Assembly (NCBI RefSeq): GCF_016804325.1
Contig: NZ_CP043627.1
Coordinates: 2,369,001-2,433,000 of the forward strand
Origin: Methylobacterium aquaticum
Lineage (GTDB): Bacteria > Pseudomonadota > Alphaproteobacteria > Rhizobiales > Beijerinckiaceae
Direction of reading: 5' to 3'
DNA: 64,000 bases
Position numbers and translations under genes: made by a program. The notes beneath the pieces are model-generated. The model searched no databases. It was not told where the DNA came from and worked only from the letters and a program-made list of their open reading frames with translations. Each line of letters opens with the position of its first letter. The stretch's first letter is position 1. Below are positions 40,933-49,720 of this stretch, in pieces.

Positions 40933-43326
40933 TCAATCCAGCATCCGCCGCAAGATCCCCTCCGAGCCCTGATGCGCGGTCGGCAGGGGCGGGGGCGGCA
41001 GGACCGGGCGCACCGGCATCATCGTGCGGAACTGCTGGCGGAAATCCTCGGCGATGCGGTCGGCCTCGACCGTGCTGCGGATCACCCGCGGCCGGATGAA
41101 CACCAGCAGTTCGGTCCGCACCCGCTGGTCGACCCGGTTGCGGAAGGCCGGACCGATCACCGGCAGGTCGCCCAGCACCGGCAGGCTCTCGTTGGTGATC
41201 TGCGCCTTCTCCTGCACCATGCCGCCGATCGCCAGGCTGTGCCCGTCCCGCACCGCGACGCTGGTCGCGACCCGGCGCTGGCGGATCGTCGGCGAGTCGA
41301 TCGCCGAGGTCGTCGTCGGGACGACGTCGCTGACCTCCTGGTTGATGTCGAGCACGACGAGGCCGTTCTTGTTGACCCGCGGCGTGACCGAAAGGATCAC
41401 GCCGGTATCCTTCATCTCGATCTGGTTGAGGATCGGCGCCCCGGCGACGAGCGCGCTCTGGCCGGTCTGCTTGATGATCGGCACCTGGTCGCCGACCTGG
41501 AGCTTGGCGGTGCGGTTGTCGAGCACCGTGATGTTGGGCGACGAGATCACGTTGACCCGGGTCACGCCCTGGAGCGCGTTGAGCACCACGTTGAAGTCGG
41601 TCCCGGCGAGCAGGTAGTTGAAGCCCGGCACCCCGCGCATCGCCGCGGTGATCAGGCCCGCGGTGCCGTTCGTCACCGCCGCCTTGTCGGTGTCGGCGCT
41701 GGCGAGGTTGAAGCGGTCGCCGCGGTTCTTGAGGAACCACTGCACGCCGAAAGCCAGGCTGTCGTTGAGGGTCACCTCGGCGATGACCGTCTCGAGCAGC
41801 ACCTGGGTCGGCATCGCGTCGAGGCGGCCGAGGATGCGCAGGATCTTGTCGTACTGGGTGCGGGTCGCCGAGATCACTAGGCTGTTGTTGGCGTCGTCCG
41901 CCACGATGCCGATGGCGTCGCGCCGCATCCCGGCGCCGCCGCCCTCGAAGCCGCCGCCGTAGCCGCCGCCGTAGCCGGCTCCGCCATAGGCGCCGCCGCC
42001 GAACAGGCCGCCCCCGCCGGCCCCGACTGCGCCGCTTCCGAGCCCGCCGGCCCCGAGCCCGCCGGACATGCCGCCGAGGCCCGTCCCGCCGGAACCGGAC
42101 TCGCCGCCGGATCCGCCCGAGGCCCAGCCCGAGGTCGAGGGCGAGCCGGCCGATCCCCCGCCGGCCAGTCCCCCGCTTCCCATGGCCCCGCCGGCCGAGG
42201 CTCCCGCACCCGGGCCGCCGGCGCCCAAGCCGCTGCCCGGTCCGCCGAGGCCGCCGCCCATGGCGGCGTAGCCGCCGGACGCGCCGCCGTAGCCCCCACC
42301 CATGCCGCCGCCATAGCCGCCCATGCCGGACATCCCGGCCATTCCGCCCGCCATGCCGTAGGCCCCGCCCATCTCCGACATCACCACGCCCTGGAGCACG
42401 GCGGCGAGTTCCTTGGCGGAGCGGTTCTGGATCCGGTAGACGAAGAGCTGGCGCTCGCGGTCGGCCGCGAGGGTCTCGAGCTCGGCGAGCAGCGCCCGGG
42501 CGCGATCGAGATAGGCGGCGCGGGAACTCACCACCAGGACCGCGTTCAGCGCCTCGTTGGGGATGAAGCGGATCACGTCGCCGGTGCCGGCGGTCTCGCC
42601 GCCGAAGATCTGGGTCAGGTCGCGGGCGATCGCCACCGGGTTGGCGCTGCGCACCGGCACCATCGCGGTCGACATGCCGCGCATCCAGTCGACGTCGAAC
42701 ACCGCGATGGTCTGGCGCAGGACCCGGATCTGGTTGGCGTCGCCGGAGAGGATCAGCAGGTTGCGCGCCCGGTCGGCCCGCAGCACCACCTCGCGCGGGG
42801 CCACCGCGCCCAGGATCGCCTGCATCTCGGCGGCCGAGATCCAGCGCAGGGGCACGGCGACCGCGCCCGATTCGGCCCCGACGCCCTGGACCGGCCGGAC
42901 CTCGGACGCCGCCCCGCCCGCGGGCACGATCTGGACGCTGCGGCCCTGGCGGCGCAGGGACAGGCCGCGGCTCGCCAGCGCGGTCTCGAACATCCGGAGC
43001 AGGGCCTCGCGGCTCACCGGCCCGCCGGTCTGGAGTGTGATGGTGCCGGAAGCGCGCTCGTCCAGGCTGTAGCCCCAGCCGAGCGTATCGGCGAAGACCG
43101 CCTTGGCGGCCACCGGCAGCGGCACCTCGACGAGGTTGAGGCTCACCGGTCCGCCCGCGATCGGCTCCCGGGCCGGAGCCTCGCCGCCGATCAGGCGGTC
43201 GTCGCCGCGCATCACCAGGGCTCCGGTCTCCCGTGGGCCGAACGGCCCGAGGGGCTCGGCGCCGTGGGCGGTCAGCGGCCAGCCGCAGGCGAGCGCCAGG
43301 GCGAGGACAGGCGCACCTCTCATCAT
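40933..43326 (-). CDS. gspD: Type II secretion secretin GspD with long Gly-rich insert
   Basis: Encodes 797 aa with a signal peptide (residues 1-22). N0/N1/N2-type domains follow (VSLNLVEVPLPVAAKAVFAD, AVAVPLRWISAAEMQAILGA, FIPNEALNAVLVVSSRAAYL). About 145 residues (318-463) of Gly/Ala/Ser/Met-rich low-complexity sequence interrupt the N3 region. The secretin core is intact, with QVLLETVIAEVTLNDSLAFG, ISSPNITVLDNRTAKLQVGD and GMVQEKAQITNESLPVLGDL plus TELLVFIRPRVI. It forms the outer-membrane gate. It is monocistronic on the minus strand. Confidence 0.95.
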   Translation of the reverse strand: MMRGAPVLALALACGWPLTAHGAEPLGPFGPRETGALVMRGDDRLIGGEAPAREPIAGGPVSLNLVEVPLPVAAKAVFADTLGWGYSLDERASGTITLQTGGPVSREALLRMFETALASRGLSLRRQGRSVQIVPAGGAASEVRPVQGVGAESGAVAVPLRWISAAEMQAILGAVAPREVVLRADRARNLLILSGDANQIRVLRQTIAVFDVDWMRGMSTAMVPVRSANPVAIARDLTQIFGGETAGTGDVIRFIPNEALNAVLVVSSRAAYLDRARALLAELETLAADRERQLFVYRIQNRSAKELAAVLQGVVMSEMGGAYGMAGGMAGMSGMGGYGGGMGGGYGGASGGYAAMGGGLGGPGSGLGAGGPGAGASAGGAMGSGGLAGGGSAGSPSTSGWASGGSGGESGSGGTGLGGMSGGLGAGGLGSGAVGAGGGGLFGGGAYGGAGYGGGYGGGFEGGGAGMRRDAIGIVADDANNSLVISATRTQYDKILRILGRLDAMPTQVLLETVIAEVTLNDSLAFGVQWFLKNRGDRFNLASADTDKAAVTNGTAGLITAAMRGVPGFNYLLAGTDFNVVLNALQGVTRVNVISSPNITVLDNRTAKLQVGDQVPIIKQTGQSALVAGAPILNQIEMKDTGVILSVTPRVNKNGLVVLDINQEVSDVVPTTTSAIDSPTIRQRRVATSVAVRDGHSLAIGGMVQEKAQITNESLPVLGDLPVIGPAFRNRVDQRVRTELLVFIRPRVIRSTVEADRIAEDFRQQFRTMMPVRPVLPPPPLPTAHQGSEGILRRMLD

Positions 43327-43791
43327 CACGCCGCCGTCCCCATCACCCGCCCGTCGATGGGGCGAACCTTAGGAGAGGTATGGTTAATAGCGGGTTGAGG
43401 AAGACCCGTACGACCCGCTGCCGTCCTGCGCCGGCCGCCCGATTGCAGCCTCGGCGAGCCGCATGCCGGAGCAATCCGGCCTCCGACGGGCGCCCCGGCG
43501 CGCCGAGGACCAGGAGAGACCGGCGCCGACGGGGTCCTCGCTCATCGAGGCGACTTGGATCGATTGTGGAGAACGAGCATCAGGACTGCCGAACCGGCAG
43601 GTTCGATTAGCGAACGATCCCGACAATCGTACGGATAGACGCGACGGGGCCGTCGGAGGATCGGCAAAGGCCGCGTCGTCCGAGGGCCGCACGGGCACGA
43701 GCGAGCCGAGGCCGCCACCCCGATGCCTCGCCCGTCGCCGCGGGCTCCCGGTCGCGGGGCCGGAAGCCGCCGTCGCGGCGCCGGCCCGGGA
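43327..43791. other. Intergenic region between gspD and gspG, no gene seen
   Basis: About 465 bp on the 5' side of gspD and the 3' side of gspG. Open frames here are Arg/Pro-rich and have no family features or good start sites. It must contain the gspD promoter and the gspG end, but no clear motif was found. Confidence 0.5.
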
Positions 43792-44259
43792 TCAGTTGCT
43801 GGCCACGTCGGCCTGGTCGCCGGTCCCGCCGGCCTTGCCGTCGGCCCCCAGGCTGTAGACCTCGAACGGCGTCCCGGCGGCGCCGGGCGAGCGGTAGAGA
43901 TAGGCGTGGCCCCAGGGATCGGTGAGGCCGCGGGCGTCGCGCACGTAGGGGCCGCGCCAGCCCGGGCCGCTCGGCTGCACCAGGGCCTGCAGCCCCTGCT
44001 GGGAGGTCGGGTAGGCACCGAGATCGAGGTAGTAGAGCTCGACCGCCTGGGCGATGTTCTTGACCTGGATGCGGGCCGTCTCGCCCTTGGCGCGGCCGAG
44101 ATAGCCGAGCACCTGCGGCGTCACCATGGTGGCGATCATGCCGATGATCGCCAGGACGACCAGCAGCTCGACCAGGGAGAAGCCGGCCTCGCCGCCGCGC
44201 CGGTCCTCGGACGGGGTCTCCTGCGGCACGCGGCGATCCGGGAGAGTTGTGGTGAGCAT
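43792..44259 (-). CDS. gspG: Major pseudopilin GspG
   Basis: Encodes 155 aa. A short basic leader (about 27 residues) ends at the prepilin peptidase site, EAG|FSLVELLVVLAIIGMI, with Glu at +5. The C-terminal pseudopilin domain has DLGAYPTSQQGLQALVQ, GWRGPYV, DPWGHAYLYRSPG and SLGADGKAGGTGDQAD, the calcium-binding end typical of GspG. It is cut by GspO and polymerises into the pseudopilus. The start at 44259 keeps the leader length plausible. Confidence 0.95.
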   Translation of the reverse strand: MLTTTLPDRRVPQETPSEDRRGGEAGFSLVELLVVLAIIGMIATMVTPQVLGYLGRAKGETARIQVKNIAQAVELYYLDLGAYPTSQQGLQALVQPSGPGWRGPYVRDARGLTDPWGHAYLYRSPGAAGTPFEVYSLGADGKAGGTGDQADVASN

Positions 44260-44431
44260 CGTGCGGCCTCGGGGCAGACGGACATTCGCCGCGCGAAGGT
44301 GCCGTCTCTTCGTAAAGAAGCCCTCACTGCCGGTCGTGACCGGGATGGAGAGCCGCGCGAGTCGGACTTTGTTATCCAATTCAGGCCAGGATCGAACCCC
44401 GTAAGGCGAGGCTTTGGGGCAGGGGAGACGC

Positions 44432-45463
44432 ATGGACCGCTCAGCAGGCCGCTCGTCCACAGGCGGCCCGGCCCGCGCGGATGGACGGCGCGGGCGCGGA
44501 CTCGCGGGGCCGACGGTGGCGGCGCTCTCGCTCGCGAGCCTCCTCGCGCTGGGCGGCGGCGCGCTCGCCGCCGAGCCGCTGAGCGTCGCGCTGCCGGCGC
44601 CGTTCCCGCCGATCCGCGTCCTGACGCTGCTCGTTGCCCTCCACCTCCTCGGGCTGTGCTTCGGTCTCGGCGGCGCGACGATGCTCGATTTCTGGATCCT
44701 GCGCTGGATGCGCTGGGGCAGCCTGCCGGCGGAGATCTCCCGCATCTTCCTGTTCATCAGCAAGGTCGTCACGGTCGGCCTCGGCCTGCTCTGGCTCTCG
44801 GGGCTCGGCTTCCTCGCGGTCTACGCGGCGGAATCGCCGGAGAAGTTCGGCAACCCGAAGCTGCTGGCGAAGATCACCGTGGTCGTGGTTCTCACCGTCA
44901 ACGGCCTGCTGATCCACGCCGTCGTGCTGCCGGGGGTCTTGCGCGACATCCGCCAGCCGATGCTCGACGGTGTGTCGGGCGTGCGCACCGGCATCTTCCT
45001 GGTCTCCGGCGCGATCTCCGGCGTGTCCTGGTACACCGCCTTCGCCCTCGGGCTGATGCGCGAGCTGAACGGCGTCGTGCCCGCCGGCCTGCTGCTGTCC
45101 CTGTGGCTGTGCGCCGTCATGGCCGCCTCGCTGGCCGCCTATTTCTACTGGCTGCACCTGCGCGAATGGACCATGCGCCAGGCCACACGGGCCGCGGCGG
45201 CACGAAACTCCTCCCCGGTGCCGGAGCCCGAGGCCGTGCCGGCCCCAGCCCTCGCGCCGGTCGAGGTCCTGACCGAGCCCGCGGCGCGCGTGGTCGAGCC
45301 CGCGGGCGACGCCGCGCTGCCTCCGGCCGTGCCGTCGCCCGTGACGCCCCCGCCCGCCGTCGCCGAGCCGATGCGGCCGGCCGGTCCGGCGCGGATCCCC
45401 GCGGACCGGATCCTCGCCCTCGCCCCGGCGGCGCCCCGGGCCCGCTCGCCCCGGCCCGCCTGA
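44432..45463 (+). CDS. Membrane protein of unknown function in the T2SS unit
   Basis: Encodes 343 aa from an ATG with AGGGGAG upstream. Hydrophobic segments lie near residues 27-46, 60-85, 105-127, 145-165, 185-205 and 215-237, and the C-terminal third is Pro/Ala/Glu-rich (VPAPALAPVEVLTEPAARV) and probably disordered. No known Gsp component matches. The membrane core resembles small integral proteins of CopD/DUF2214-like type, but I cannot assign it. Its stop overlaps the gspO start (TGATG), so it is translated with the secretion genes and may be an accessory part. Confidence 0.8.
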   Translation: MDRSAGRSSTGGPARADGRRGRGLAGPTVAALSLASLLALGGGALAAEPLSVALPAPFPPIRVLTLLVALHLLGLCFGLGGATMLDFWILRWMRWGSLPAEISRIFLFISKVVTVGLGLLWLSGLGFLAVYAAESPEKFGNPKLLAKITVVVVLTVNGLLIHAVVLPGVLRDIRQPMLDGVSGVRTGIFLVSGAISGVSWYTAFALGLMRELNGVVPAGLLLSLWLCAVMAASLAAYFYWLHLREWTMRQATRAAAARNSSPVPEPEAVPAPALAPVEVLTEPAARVVEPAGDAALPPAVPSPVTPPPAVAEPMRPAGPARIPADRILALAPAAPRARSPRPA

Positions 45464-45942
45464 TGTCCGCCGCCCTCCTCGCCGGCACGGTGCTGCCCGC
45501 CCTGCTGCCGCTGCCGCTGACCCTGCCGGCGAGCGTGATCGACCTGCGCCACCGGATCATCCCGGACGCCCTCACCCTGGCGCTCCTCGGCCTCGGCCTC
45601 GGCCTCGCAGGGTGGCGGGACGGGATCGCGGGGATCGGGATCGGTCTCCTGGAGGCCGGCCTCGCCTACGGGCTGTTCCGGGGATTGCGCGCCCTGCACG
45701 CCCGGGCGAGCGGCCGGATCGGGCTCGGCCTCGGCGACGTGAAGTTCATCGCCGCGGCGGCCGCCTGGACCGGGTTGTCGGGCCTGCCGGTGCTGATCCT
45801 GGCCGCGAGCCTGTCGGCGCTGGCGGCGATCGGGCTCATGGCGCTCGCCGGACGGAGGTTCGGGCGCGAGACGGCCCTGCCGTTCGGCCCGTTCCTGGCG
45901 CTCGGCCTCCACGCCGCCCTCCTGCTCGGGCCCGCCGGCTGA
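45463..45942 (+). CDS. gspO: Prepilin peptidase GspO, short form
   Basis: Encodes 159 aa. The A24 aspartic peptidase Asp residues lie in VIDLRHRIIPDAL and LGLGDVKFIAAAAAW (GxGD motif). Six or so membrane helices fill the protein. The N-terminal methyltransferase domain and its Cys residues found in PilD-type enzymes are missing, so this form should cleave but not methylate pseudopilins. It overlaps both neighbours by one base (TGATG) and so is coupled to the H, I, J and K pseudopilin genes. Confidence 0.9.
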   Translation: MSAALLAGTVLPALLPLPLTLPASVIDLRHRIIPDALTLALLGLGLGLAGWRDGIAGIGIGLLEAGLAYGLFRGLRALHARASGRIGLGLGDVKFIAAAAAWTGLSGLPVLILAASLSALAAIGLMALAGRRFGRETALPFGPFLALGLHAALLLGPAG

Positions 45943-46391
45943 TGCGCGGGAACGGGGCGGAAGCGGGGTTCACCCTCGTCGAGATGCTGGTGACGATGGC
46001 GATCCTGGGCCTCGCCGCCGGGGTCGCGTTCCAGTCCCTCGGCCCCGGCGCCCTCGACCGGCGCACCCTGCTGGTCTCCGAGACCATCGCCGCCGAGATC
46101 GGCCGCCTGCGGGCCGAGGCGATCCGCACCGGCCGGGCCGGGCGCCTCGCCTTCGAGCCGCAAGGGCGGCTCTTCCTCAGTTCCCGCCCGGGCGCGGTCC
46201 CGATCCCGGTCGGCAGCCTCGCGGTCGCGGTCGAGCCCGGCCCGGTCGGCCGTCCGGTGCCGGGGGAGCTGCACCTCCTGCCCGACGGCAGCTCGACCGG
46301 CGGACGGATCCTGCTCGCCGCAGGAAGCGCGCGCCGGACCCTCTCGCTCAGCGCGCTGACCGGCCGGGTGCGGCGGGAGGACGGACCGTGA
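45942..46391 (+). CDS. gspH: Minor pseudopilin GspH
   Basis: Encodes 149 aa with a very short leader (MRGNGAEAG) and the cleavage and helix motif FTLVEMLVTMAILGLAAGVA. The mature part has the GspH-type LVSETIAAEIGRLRAEAIRT helix extension and strands to RTLSLSALTGRV. It belongs to the pseudopilus tip complex with I, J and K. Order and overlap with neighbours support the name. Confidence 0.85.
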   Translation: MRGNGAEAGFTLVEMLVTMAILGLAAGVAFQSLGPGALDRRTLLVSETIAAEIGRLRAEAIRTGRAGRLAFEPQGRLFLSSRPGAVPIPVGSLAVAVEPGPVGRPVPGELHLLPDGSSTGGRILLAAGSARRTLSLSALTGRVRREDGP

Positions 46392-46801
46392 CGGGCGCCA
46401 TGGGAGCCTGGCTCCGGCGGGTCGTCCGGCGGGCCGGGGAGCGGGACGAGGAGGGCTTCACCACCGTCGAGGTGCTGGTGGCGTTCGGCATCGCCGCCGC
46501 CGCCACCCTCATGGCGTTCCAGATCGCCGGCACCGCGGCCGCGGCCGTCCGGCGGATCGAGGCGAGCCGCGTCGCCGCCGACGAGGCGGAGGGCGTGGTC
46601 CTGCGCCGCCTCGCCGAGGGCCCGCTGCGGCCGGGCCTGGTGCAGGGCGTCTTCTCCGACGGGACGCCCTGGACGCTCGCCATCGCCGACCTTCGCCCGG
46701 TCCTCGGCCTCGGCCGGGTGCCGCCGCTCTGGCAGGTCCGCGTGACGGGCCCCGCGGCCGTGCCGCTCTACGCCACGCTGATCCCGGAGAAGCCCGAATG
46801 A
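46388..46801 (+). CDS. gspI: Minor pseudopilin GspI
   Basis: Encodes 137 aa from a GTG overlapping gspH. The leader is about 22 residues, ending EEG|FTTVEVLVAFGIAAAATLM, with Glu at +5. The globular end includes EGVVLRRLAEGPLRPGLVQG and PWTLAIADLRPVLG. It is the expected tip-complex nucleator between H and J. Confidence 0.85.
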   Translation: MTGAMGAWLRRVVRRAGERDEEGFTTVEVLVAFGIAAAATLMAFQIAGTAAAAVRRIEASRVAADEAEGVVLRRLAEGPLRPGLVQGVFSDGTPWTLAIADLRPVLGLGRVPPLWQVRVTGPAAVPLYATLIPEKPE

Positions 46802-47411
46802 GCCGGGAGCCGCCCGACGCGGGGCAGGCCGGGTTCACCCTGGTCGAGACCCTGGTCTGCCTCGCGCTGGCGGGGTTGATCGGGTGCTGCTGCTCAACGC
46901 CGTGCGGATCGCCGGCGGGGCCTCGGCCGCCGCAGCCCGCGCGGCGGGGGCGGAGGAGGTACAGTCGGTCCGCGACCACCTCCGGCGCACCCTGGGCAGC
47001 CTGGCCCAGAACCGCCCCGACGGGCGCCGGCCCACCCTGCGCGGGGCCTCGGACGGGCTCGTCGCGGTGCTCGCCCCCGACCAGACCCTGGAACGCCCGA
47101 CCGAGATCGCCATGACCCTCGCGCGCGTGCCCGGCGGGCCGGGAGCCTTCGACCTCCTGGAAAGCCGCAGCGAGGCCGAGGCGCTGCCGGGGCAATCGAT
47201 GACGCCCCGCAGCGAGGCGATCCTCGGGCGGATCGCCGGCCTCGGATTTCGCTATTACGGCGCGCCGTCACGCGGCGCCCGGCCGCTCTGGCTGCCGGCC
47301 TGGTCGCGGCCGGACCGGCCGCCGCTCTTGGTCGAGATCCAGGTCGCCTTTCCTCCCGCGGATCACCGCCGATGGCCCCCGCTCCTGATCGCCCTCGATT
47401 CCGGCCCGTGA
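46798..47411 (+). pseudogene. gspJ: Minor pseudopilin GspJ, frameshifted
   Basis: The start MSREPPDAGQAGFTLVETLV gives the leader, cleavage site and helix. The frame is lost after LAGLIG near 46881, where a single missing base in ATCGGGTGCTG turns the expected LIGVLLLNAVRIAGG into another frame. The correct continuation runs from 46884 to 47411 (SVRDHLRRTLGSLAQNRPDG, ILGRIAGLGFRYYGAPSRGA), typical of GspJ. With one base restored it is about 204 aa. The gene lies in an otherwise intact operon, so a sequence error is likely. Confidence 0.8.
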
Positions 47412-48304
47412 CCGCTCCGAGCGAGGCCCCCGCCGACGCGGGCGAAGCCGGCTTCGTGCTGCTCTCGGTGCTGGCGATCTTCATCGTCGTCGGCGCGGTG
47501 CTGGCGGCGGCGATCCTCCAGGTGCGCTCCGCCACCGGCCTCGCCCAGGCCCGGGCCGGGGCGGTGCGGCTCCAGGGCGCGGCGGACGGCATCGCCCGGC
47601 TGATCGGCTATCAGCTCGACGTGAACCGGACCTATCGCCGCTCCGGCGCCGGCCTGCCGGAGGACGGTACCGTGACCGCCTGCCCGCTGGCGCCGGGGCG
47701 CACGGCCTTCCTGTCGCTCCAGGACCAGGGCACGCTCATCGACCTCAACGCCAGCCCGCGCCCGGCGATGGAGGAGGCGTTCCGGCTCCTCGGCGTGCCG
47801 GACCGGGAGGCGCTGGCGCTCGGCGCCGAGATCCTCGATTACCGCGACCCGGACGACACCCCGGAGCCGAATGGCGGCGCGGAGCTGCCGCAATACCGCG
47901 CGAGAAGCCTGACCTGGGGGCCGCGCAACGCGCCCTTCGCCAGCATCGACGAGATCGACCGCCTGCCCTCGATGACCCCCGCCATCGCCGCGCGCCTGCG
48001 CCCGGTGCTGACGGTCTACAACGAGGGCGGGCGCTTCGACCTCGCCGCCCTGGTGCGGCGGGCGAACCCGTCGGCGATCCGCTCGCTGCCGAGCGCCGCC
48101 GGCCCGGTCCCGTCGCCCCGGCAGGTCTTTCGCCTGTCGGTCGTCGTCGAGGAGGGCGGCGCCCGGGCCGGGCGCTCGGGCATCCTCACCCTCGGCGGCA
48201 GCGGCTTCCTGGTCTGGCAGCAGACCGTCGCGGCGGACCTCGTCGCCGGCACCGGCCATCCCGCCTGCGCGATGGTGGCGGCGGCCCTCGGATCGGGCCC
48301 CTGA
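47408..48304 (+). CDS. gspK: Minor pseudopilin GspK
   Basis: Encodes 298 aa from GTG 47408. The type IV-like start is GFVLLSVLAIFIVVGAVLAA, in which the usual +5 Glu is replaced, as is normal for GspK. The large alpha domain includes SLQDQGTLIDLNASPRPAME, ILDYRDPDDTPEPNGGAELP and FASIDEIDRLPSMTPAIAAR, the T2SSK signature. It caps the pseudopilus tip. It overlaps gspJ by four bases. Confidence 0.92.
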   Translation: MTAPSEAPADAGEAGFVLLSVLAIFIVVGAVLAAAILQVRSATGLAQARAGAVRLQGAADGIARLIGYQLDVNRTYRRSGAGLPEDGTVTACPLAPGRTAFLSLQDQGTLIDLNASPRPAMEEAFRLLGVPDREALALGAEILDYRDPDDTPEPNGGAELPQYRARSLTWGPRNAPFASIDEIDRLPSMTPAIAARLRPVLTVYNEGGRFDLAALVRRANPSAIRSLPSAAGPVPSPRQVFRLSVVVEEGGARAGRSGILTLGGSGFLVWQQTVAADLVAGTGHPACAMVAAALGSGP

Positions 48305-48451
48305 CCGCCGCTTGCCGCCGACGCCGGCTCTCTGTCCGGAAGAGACCCGCCGGCATCCAAGGATCGGCCAGGATCGGATTGGCCGCGGCGGGAGTTGAGC
48401 TTGGGCCGGGTGGGAAAACGCCGCCCCGGAGAGGATGAGGAGCAGGGTGCG

Positions 48452-48940
48452 ATGACGGAGACCGTGGCGGTTCCCCGGTGCCCGGACGTGGTGCTGTCGG
48501 ATTTCGGGAGCTTCTTCGAGGAGCAGCGCCGGCGCCGCGAGGCCGCGACGGCACCGGACCCGCAGGCCGAAGCGCCGCTCTCCGCCGAGGATGCCCGGCG
48601 CGTCGCCCTCCTGCACGACATCGCCGCCGAGGTCCTGGAGGCGGCGGCCGGCCAGCTCGCGCCCCACGGCGTGCTCGTCGAGCGCGGGCCGTCCTTGCGC
48701 GGCCGGCCCGATTTCGAGCAGGCCTATACCCAGTTCATGCTGATCAACCGCAGGACCGGCCAGGCCTCGGACGTCTACGTGATGAGCATCACGGATGCGG
48801 GCTACTTCCTGGCGAGTGCCTGCGACCCGCGCCTCGACCACGACCATAACGACCGGCAGGTGACCCACTGCGCCGCGAGCGCCCTCAACTGCGACATCGT
48901 CGCCCGGGTGATGAAGGATGCCATCCTGCACGTCGCGTGA
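48452..48940 (+). CDS. Hypothetical protein
   Basis: Encodes 162 aa from an ATG preceded by GGAGAGGATGAGGAG. It is a mixed alpha/beta soluble protein with no signal peptide or membrane helix. Distinct blocks are VVLSDFGSFFEEQRRRREAA, PDFEQAYTQFMLINRRTGQA and SACDPRLDHDHNDRQVTHCA. No family was recognised. It follows gspK after 147 bp on the same strand but lacks any secretion signature. Confidence 0.65.
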   Translation: MTETVAVPRCPDVVLSDFGSFFEEQRRRREAATAPDPQAEAPLSAEDARRVALLHDIAAEVLEAAAGQLAPHGVLVERGPSLRGRPDFEQAYTQFMLINRRTGQASDVYVMSITDAGYFLASACDPRLDHDHNDRQVTHCAASALNCDIVARVMKDAILHVA

Positions 48941-49048
48941 GCCCTGGAGGGGCGAGCGGGATGGCTGCAGCCTTCATGCGCGCCCGAAACCTTTCCTTGG
49001 GTATTCGTTCCAGCGCGGCAGTGAAAAAAAGCCGGCTCCAAATCCCCC

Positions 49049-49077
49049 TTGACCATCCCCGCGAGGACGGGCAGCAT
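49049..49077 (+). promoter_or_regulatory. Sigma-70-type promoter of cassette copy 1
   Basis: TTGACC (49049-49054), a 17-base spacer and CAGCAT (49072-49077). The same pair with the same spacing occurs in copy 2 although the spacer sequence differs. That supports it as functional. Confidence 0.65.
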
Positions 49078-49110
49078 AACCCCCGTCGAGACCAACTCGA
49101 GGAGGTAGCC

Positions 49111-49197
49111 ATGAATTCTCAAGGTTGCAGCCCTCACGCGACACAGACCGATGCCGGCGACCAGGAAACTCCGCCGGACTACGATCGACAGGGATAG
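49111..49197 (+). CDS. 28-aa small protein, cassette copy 1
   Basis: Encodes MNSQGCSPHATQTDAGDQ followed by a ten-residue end (ETPPDYDRQG). A strong ribosome binding site, GGAGG, lies five bases before the ATG. Copy 2 keeps length and frame and the conserved MNSQGCSP start and RQG end, although about eight residues differ. It is hydrophilic with one Cys and no membrane or signal feature. It could be a small protein, a leader peptide, or part of a regulatory RNA. Codons have no indels relative to copy 2. Confidence 0.55.
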   Translation: MNSQGCSPHATQTDAGDQETPPDYDRQG

Positions 49198-49201
49198 TGG
49201 C

Positions 49202-49281
49202 TTCAGGGCGGGCTGAAATACGGTACTGGGCCGAGACGGCCGTCATCATCGTACCGTGCGACGACACCCGAGAACCCTGAA
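49202..49281 (+). ncRNA. Conserved folded RNA element downstream of small ORF, copy 1
   Basis: Nested helices can be drawn. P1 is TTCAGGG (49202-49208) with CCCTGAA (49275-49281). P2 is CGGTAC (49221-49226) with GTACCG (49251-49256). P3 is GGCCG (49229-49233), an AGA loop and CGGCC (49237-49241). In copy 2 P1 and P3 are identical, and P2 has a G-C pair replaced by A-T (G49223-C49254 becomes A49642-T49673). A compensatory change of this kind suggests a conserved RNA shape. A known Rfam family cannot be excluded. Confidence 0.5.
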
Positions 49282-49299
49282 ACGTGGACCCTGCCCCTT

Positions 49300-49337
49300 A
49301 AGGCTCGTCGGTGCGCCGGCGGGCCTTCGTCGTTTTT
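49300..49337 (+). terminator. Rho-independent terminator of cassette copy 1
   Basis: A 12-bp stem, AAGGCTCGTCGG (49300-49311) with CCGGCGGGCCTT (49316-49327), has two G-U pairs, a TGCG loop and five T residues at 49333-49337. The hairpin sequence is identical in copy 2. Confidence 0.8.
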
Positions 49338-49467
49338 GGCCTGCCATGGCCGGCCTGATGCCTGCCTCAGAGGAAGGTCGAACCGGTCAGGAATGCACGG
49401 AATATTAATCCTTCGTCAGGTTCCGTCCCATCGTCGAAATCGCGTGCAGCCGGCTTACGAATCCCTC

Positions 49468-49496
49468 TTGACCACCCTGCCCGAGAGGCGCAGCAT
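49468..49496 (+). promoter_or_regulatory. Sigma-70-type promoter of cassette copy 2
   Basis: TTGACC (49468-49473), a 17-base spacer and CAGCAT (49491-49496), matching copy 1 in both boxes and in spacing. Confidence 0.65.
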
Positions 49497-49529
49497 AGTC
49501 TTCATCGAGACGAACTCGAGGAGGTGGCC

Positions 49530-49616
49530 ATGAATTCTCAAGGTTGCAGCCCTCTCGCGACGCATACCGATGCCGATGACCAGGACAATCCACCCAATGT
49601 CTGTCGACAGGGATAG
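49530..49616 (+). CDS. 28-aa small protein, cassette copy 2
   Basis: Encodes MNSQGCSPLATHTDADDQ followed by DNPPNVCRQG. The ribosome binding site is GAGGAGG. Same length, start and end as copy 1, with an added Cys near the end. See copy 1 for the arguments about function, which is unknown. Confidence 0.55.
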   Translation: MNSQGCSPLATHTDADDQDNPPNVCRQG

Positions 49617-49620
49617 TGGC

Positions 49621-49700
49621 TTCAGGGCGGGCTGACAGTCGATACGAGGCCGAGACGGCCGTCACCAGCGTATCGCGCGAGACCACCCGCAAACCCTGAA
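49621..49700 (+). ncRNA. Conserved folded RNA element downstream of small ORF, copy 2
   Basis: P1 is TTCAGGG (49621-49627) with CCCTGAA (49694-49700). P2 is CGATAC (49640-49645) with GTATCG (49670-49675), extended by one G-C pair. P3 is GGCCG (49648-49652), an AGA loop and CGGCC (49656-49660). The geometry matches copy 1 and includes the compensating pair in P2. Confidence 0.5.
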
Positions 49701-49720
49701 ACGTGGACCCTGCCTTCTTC

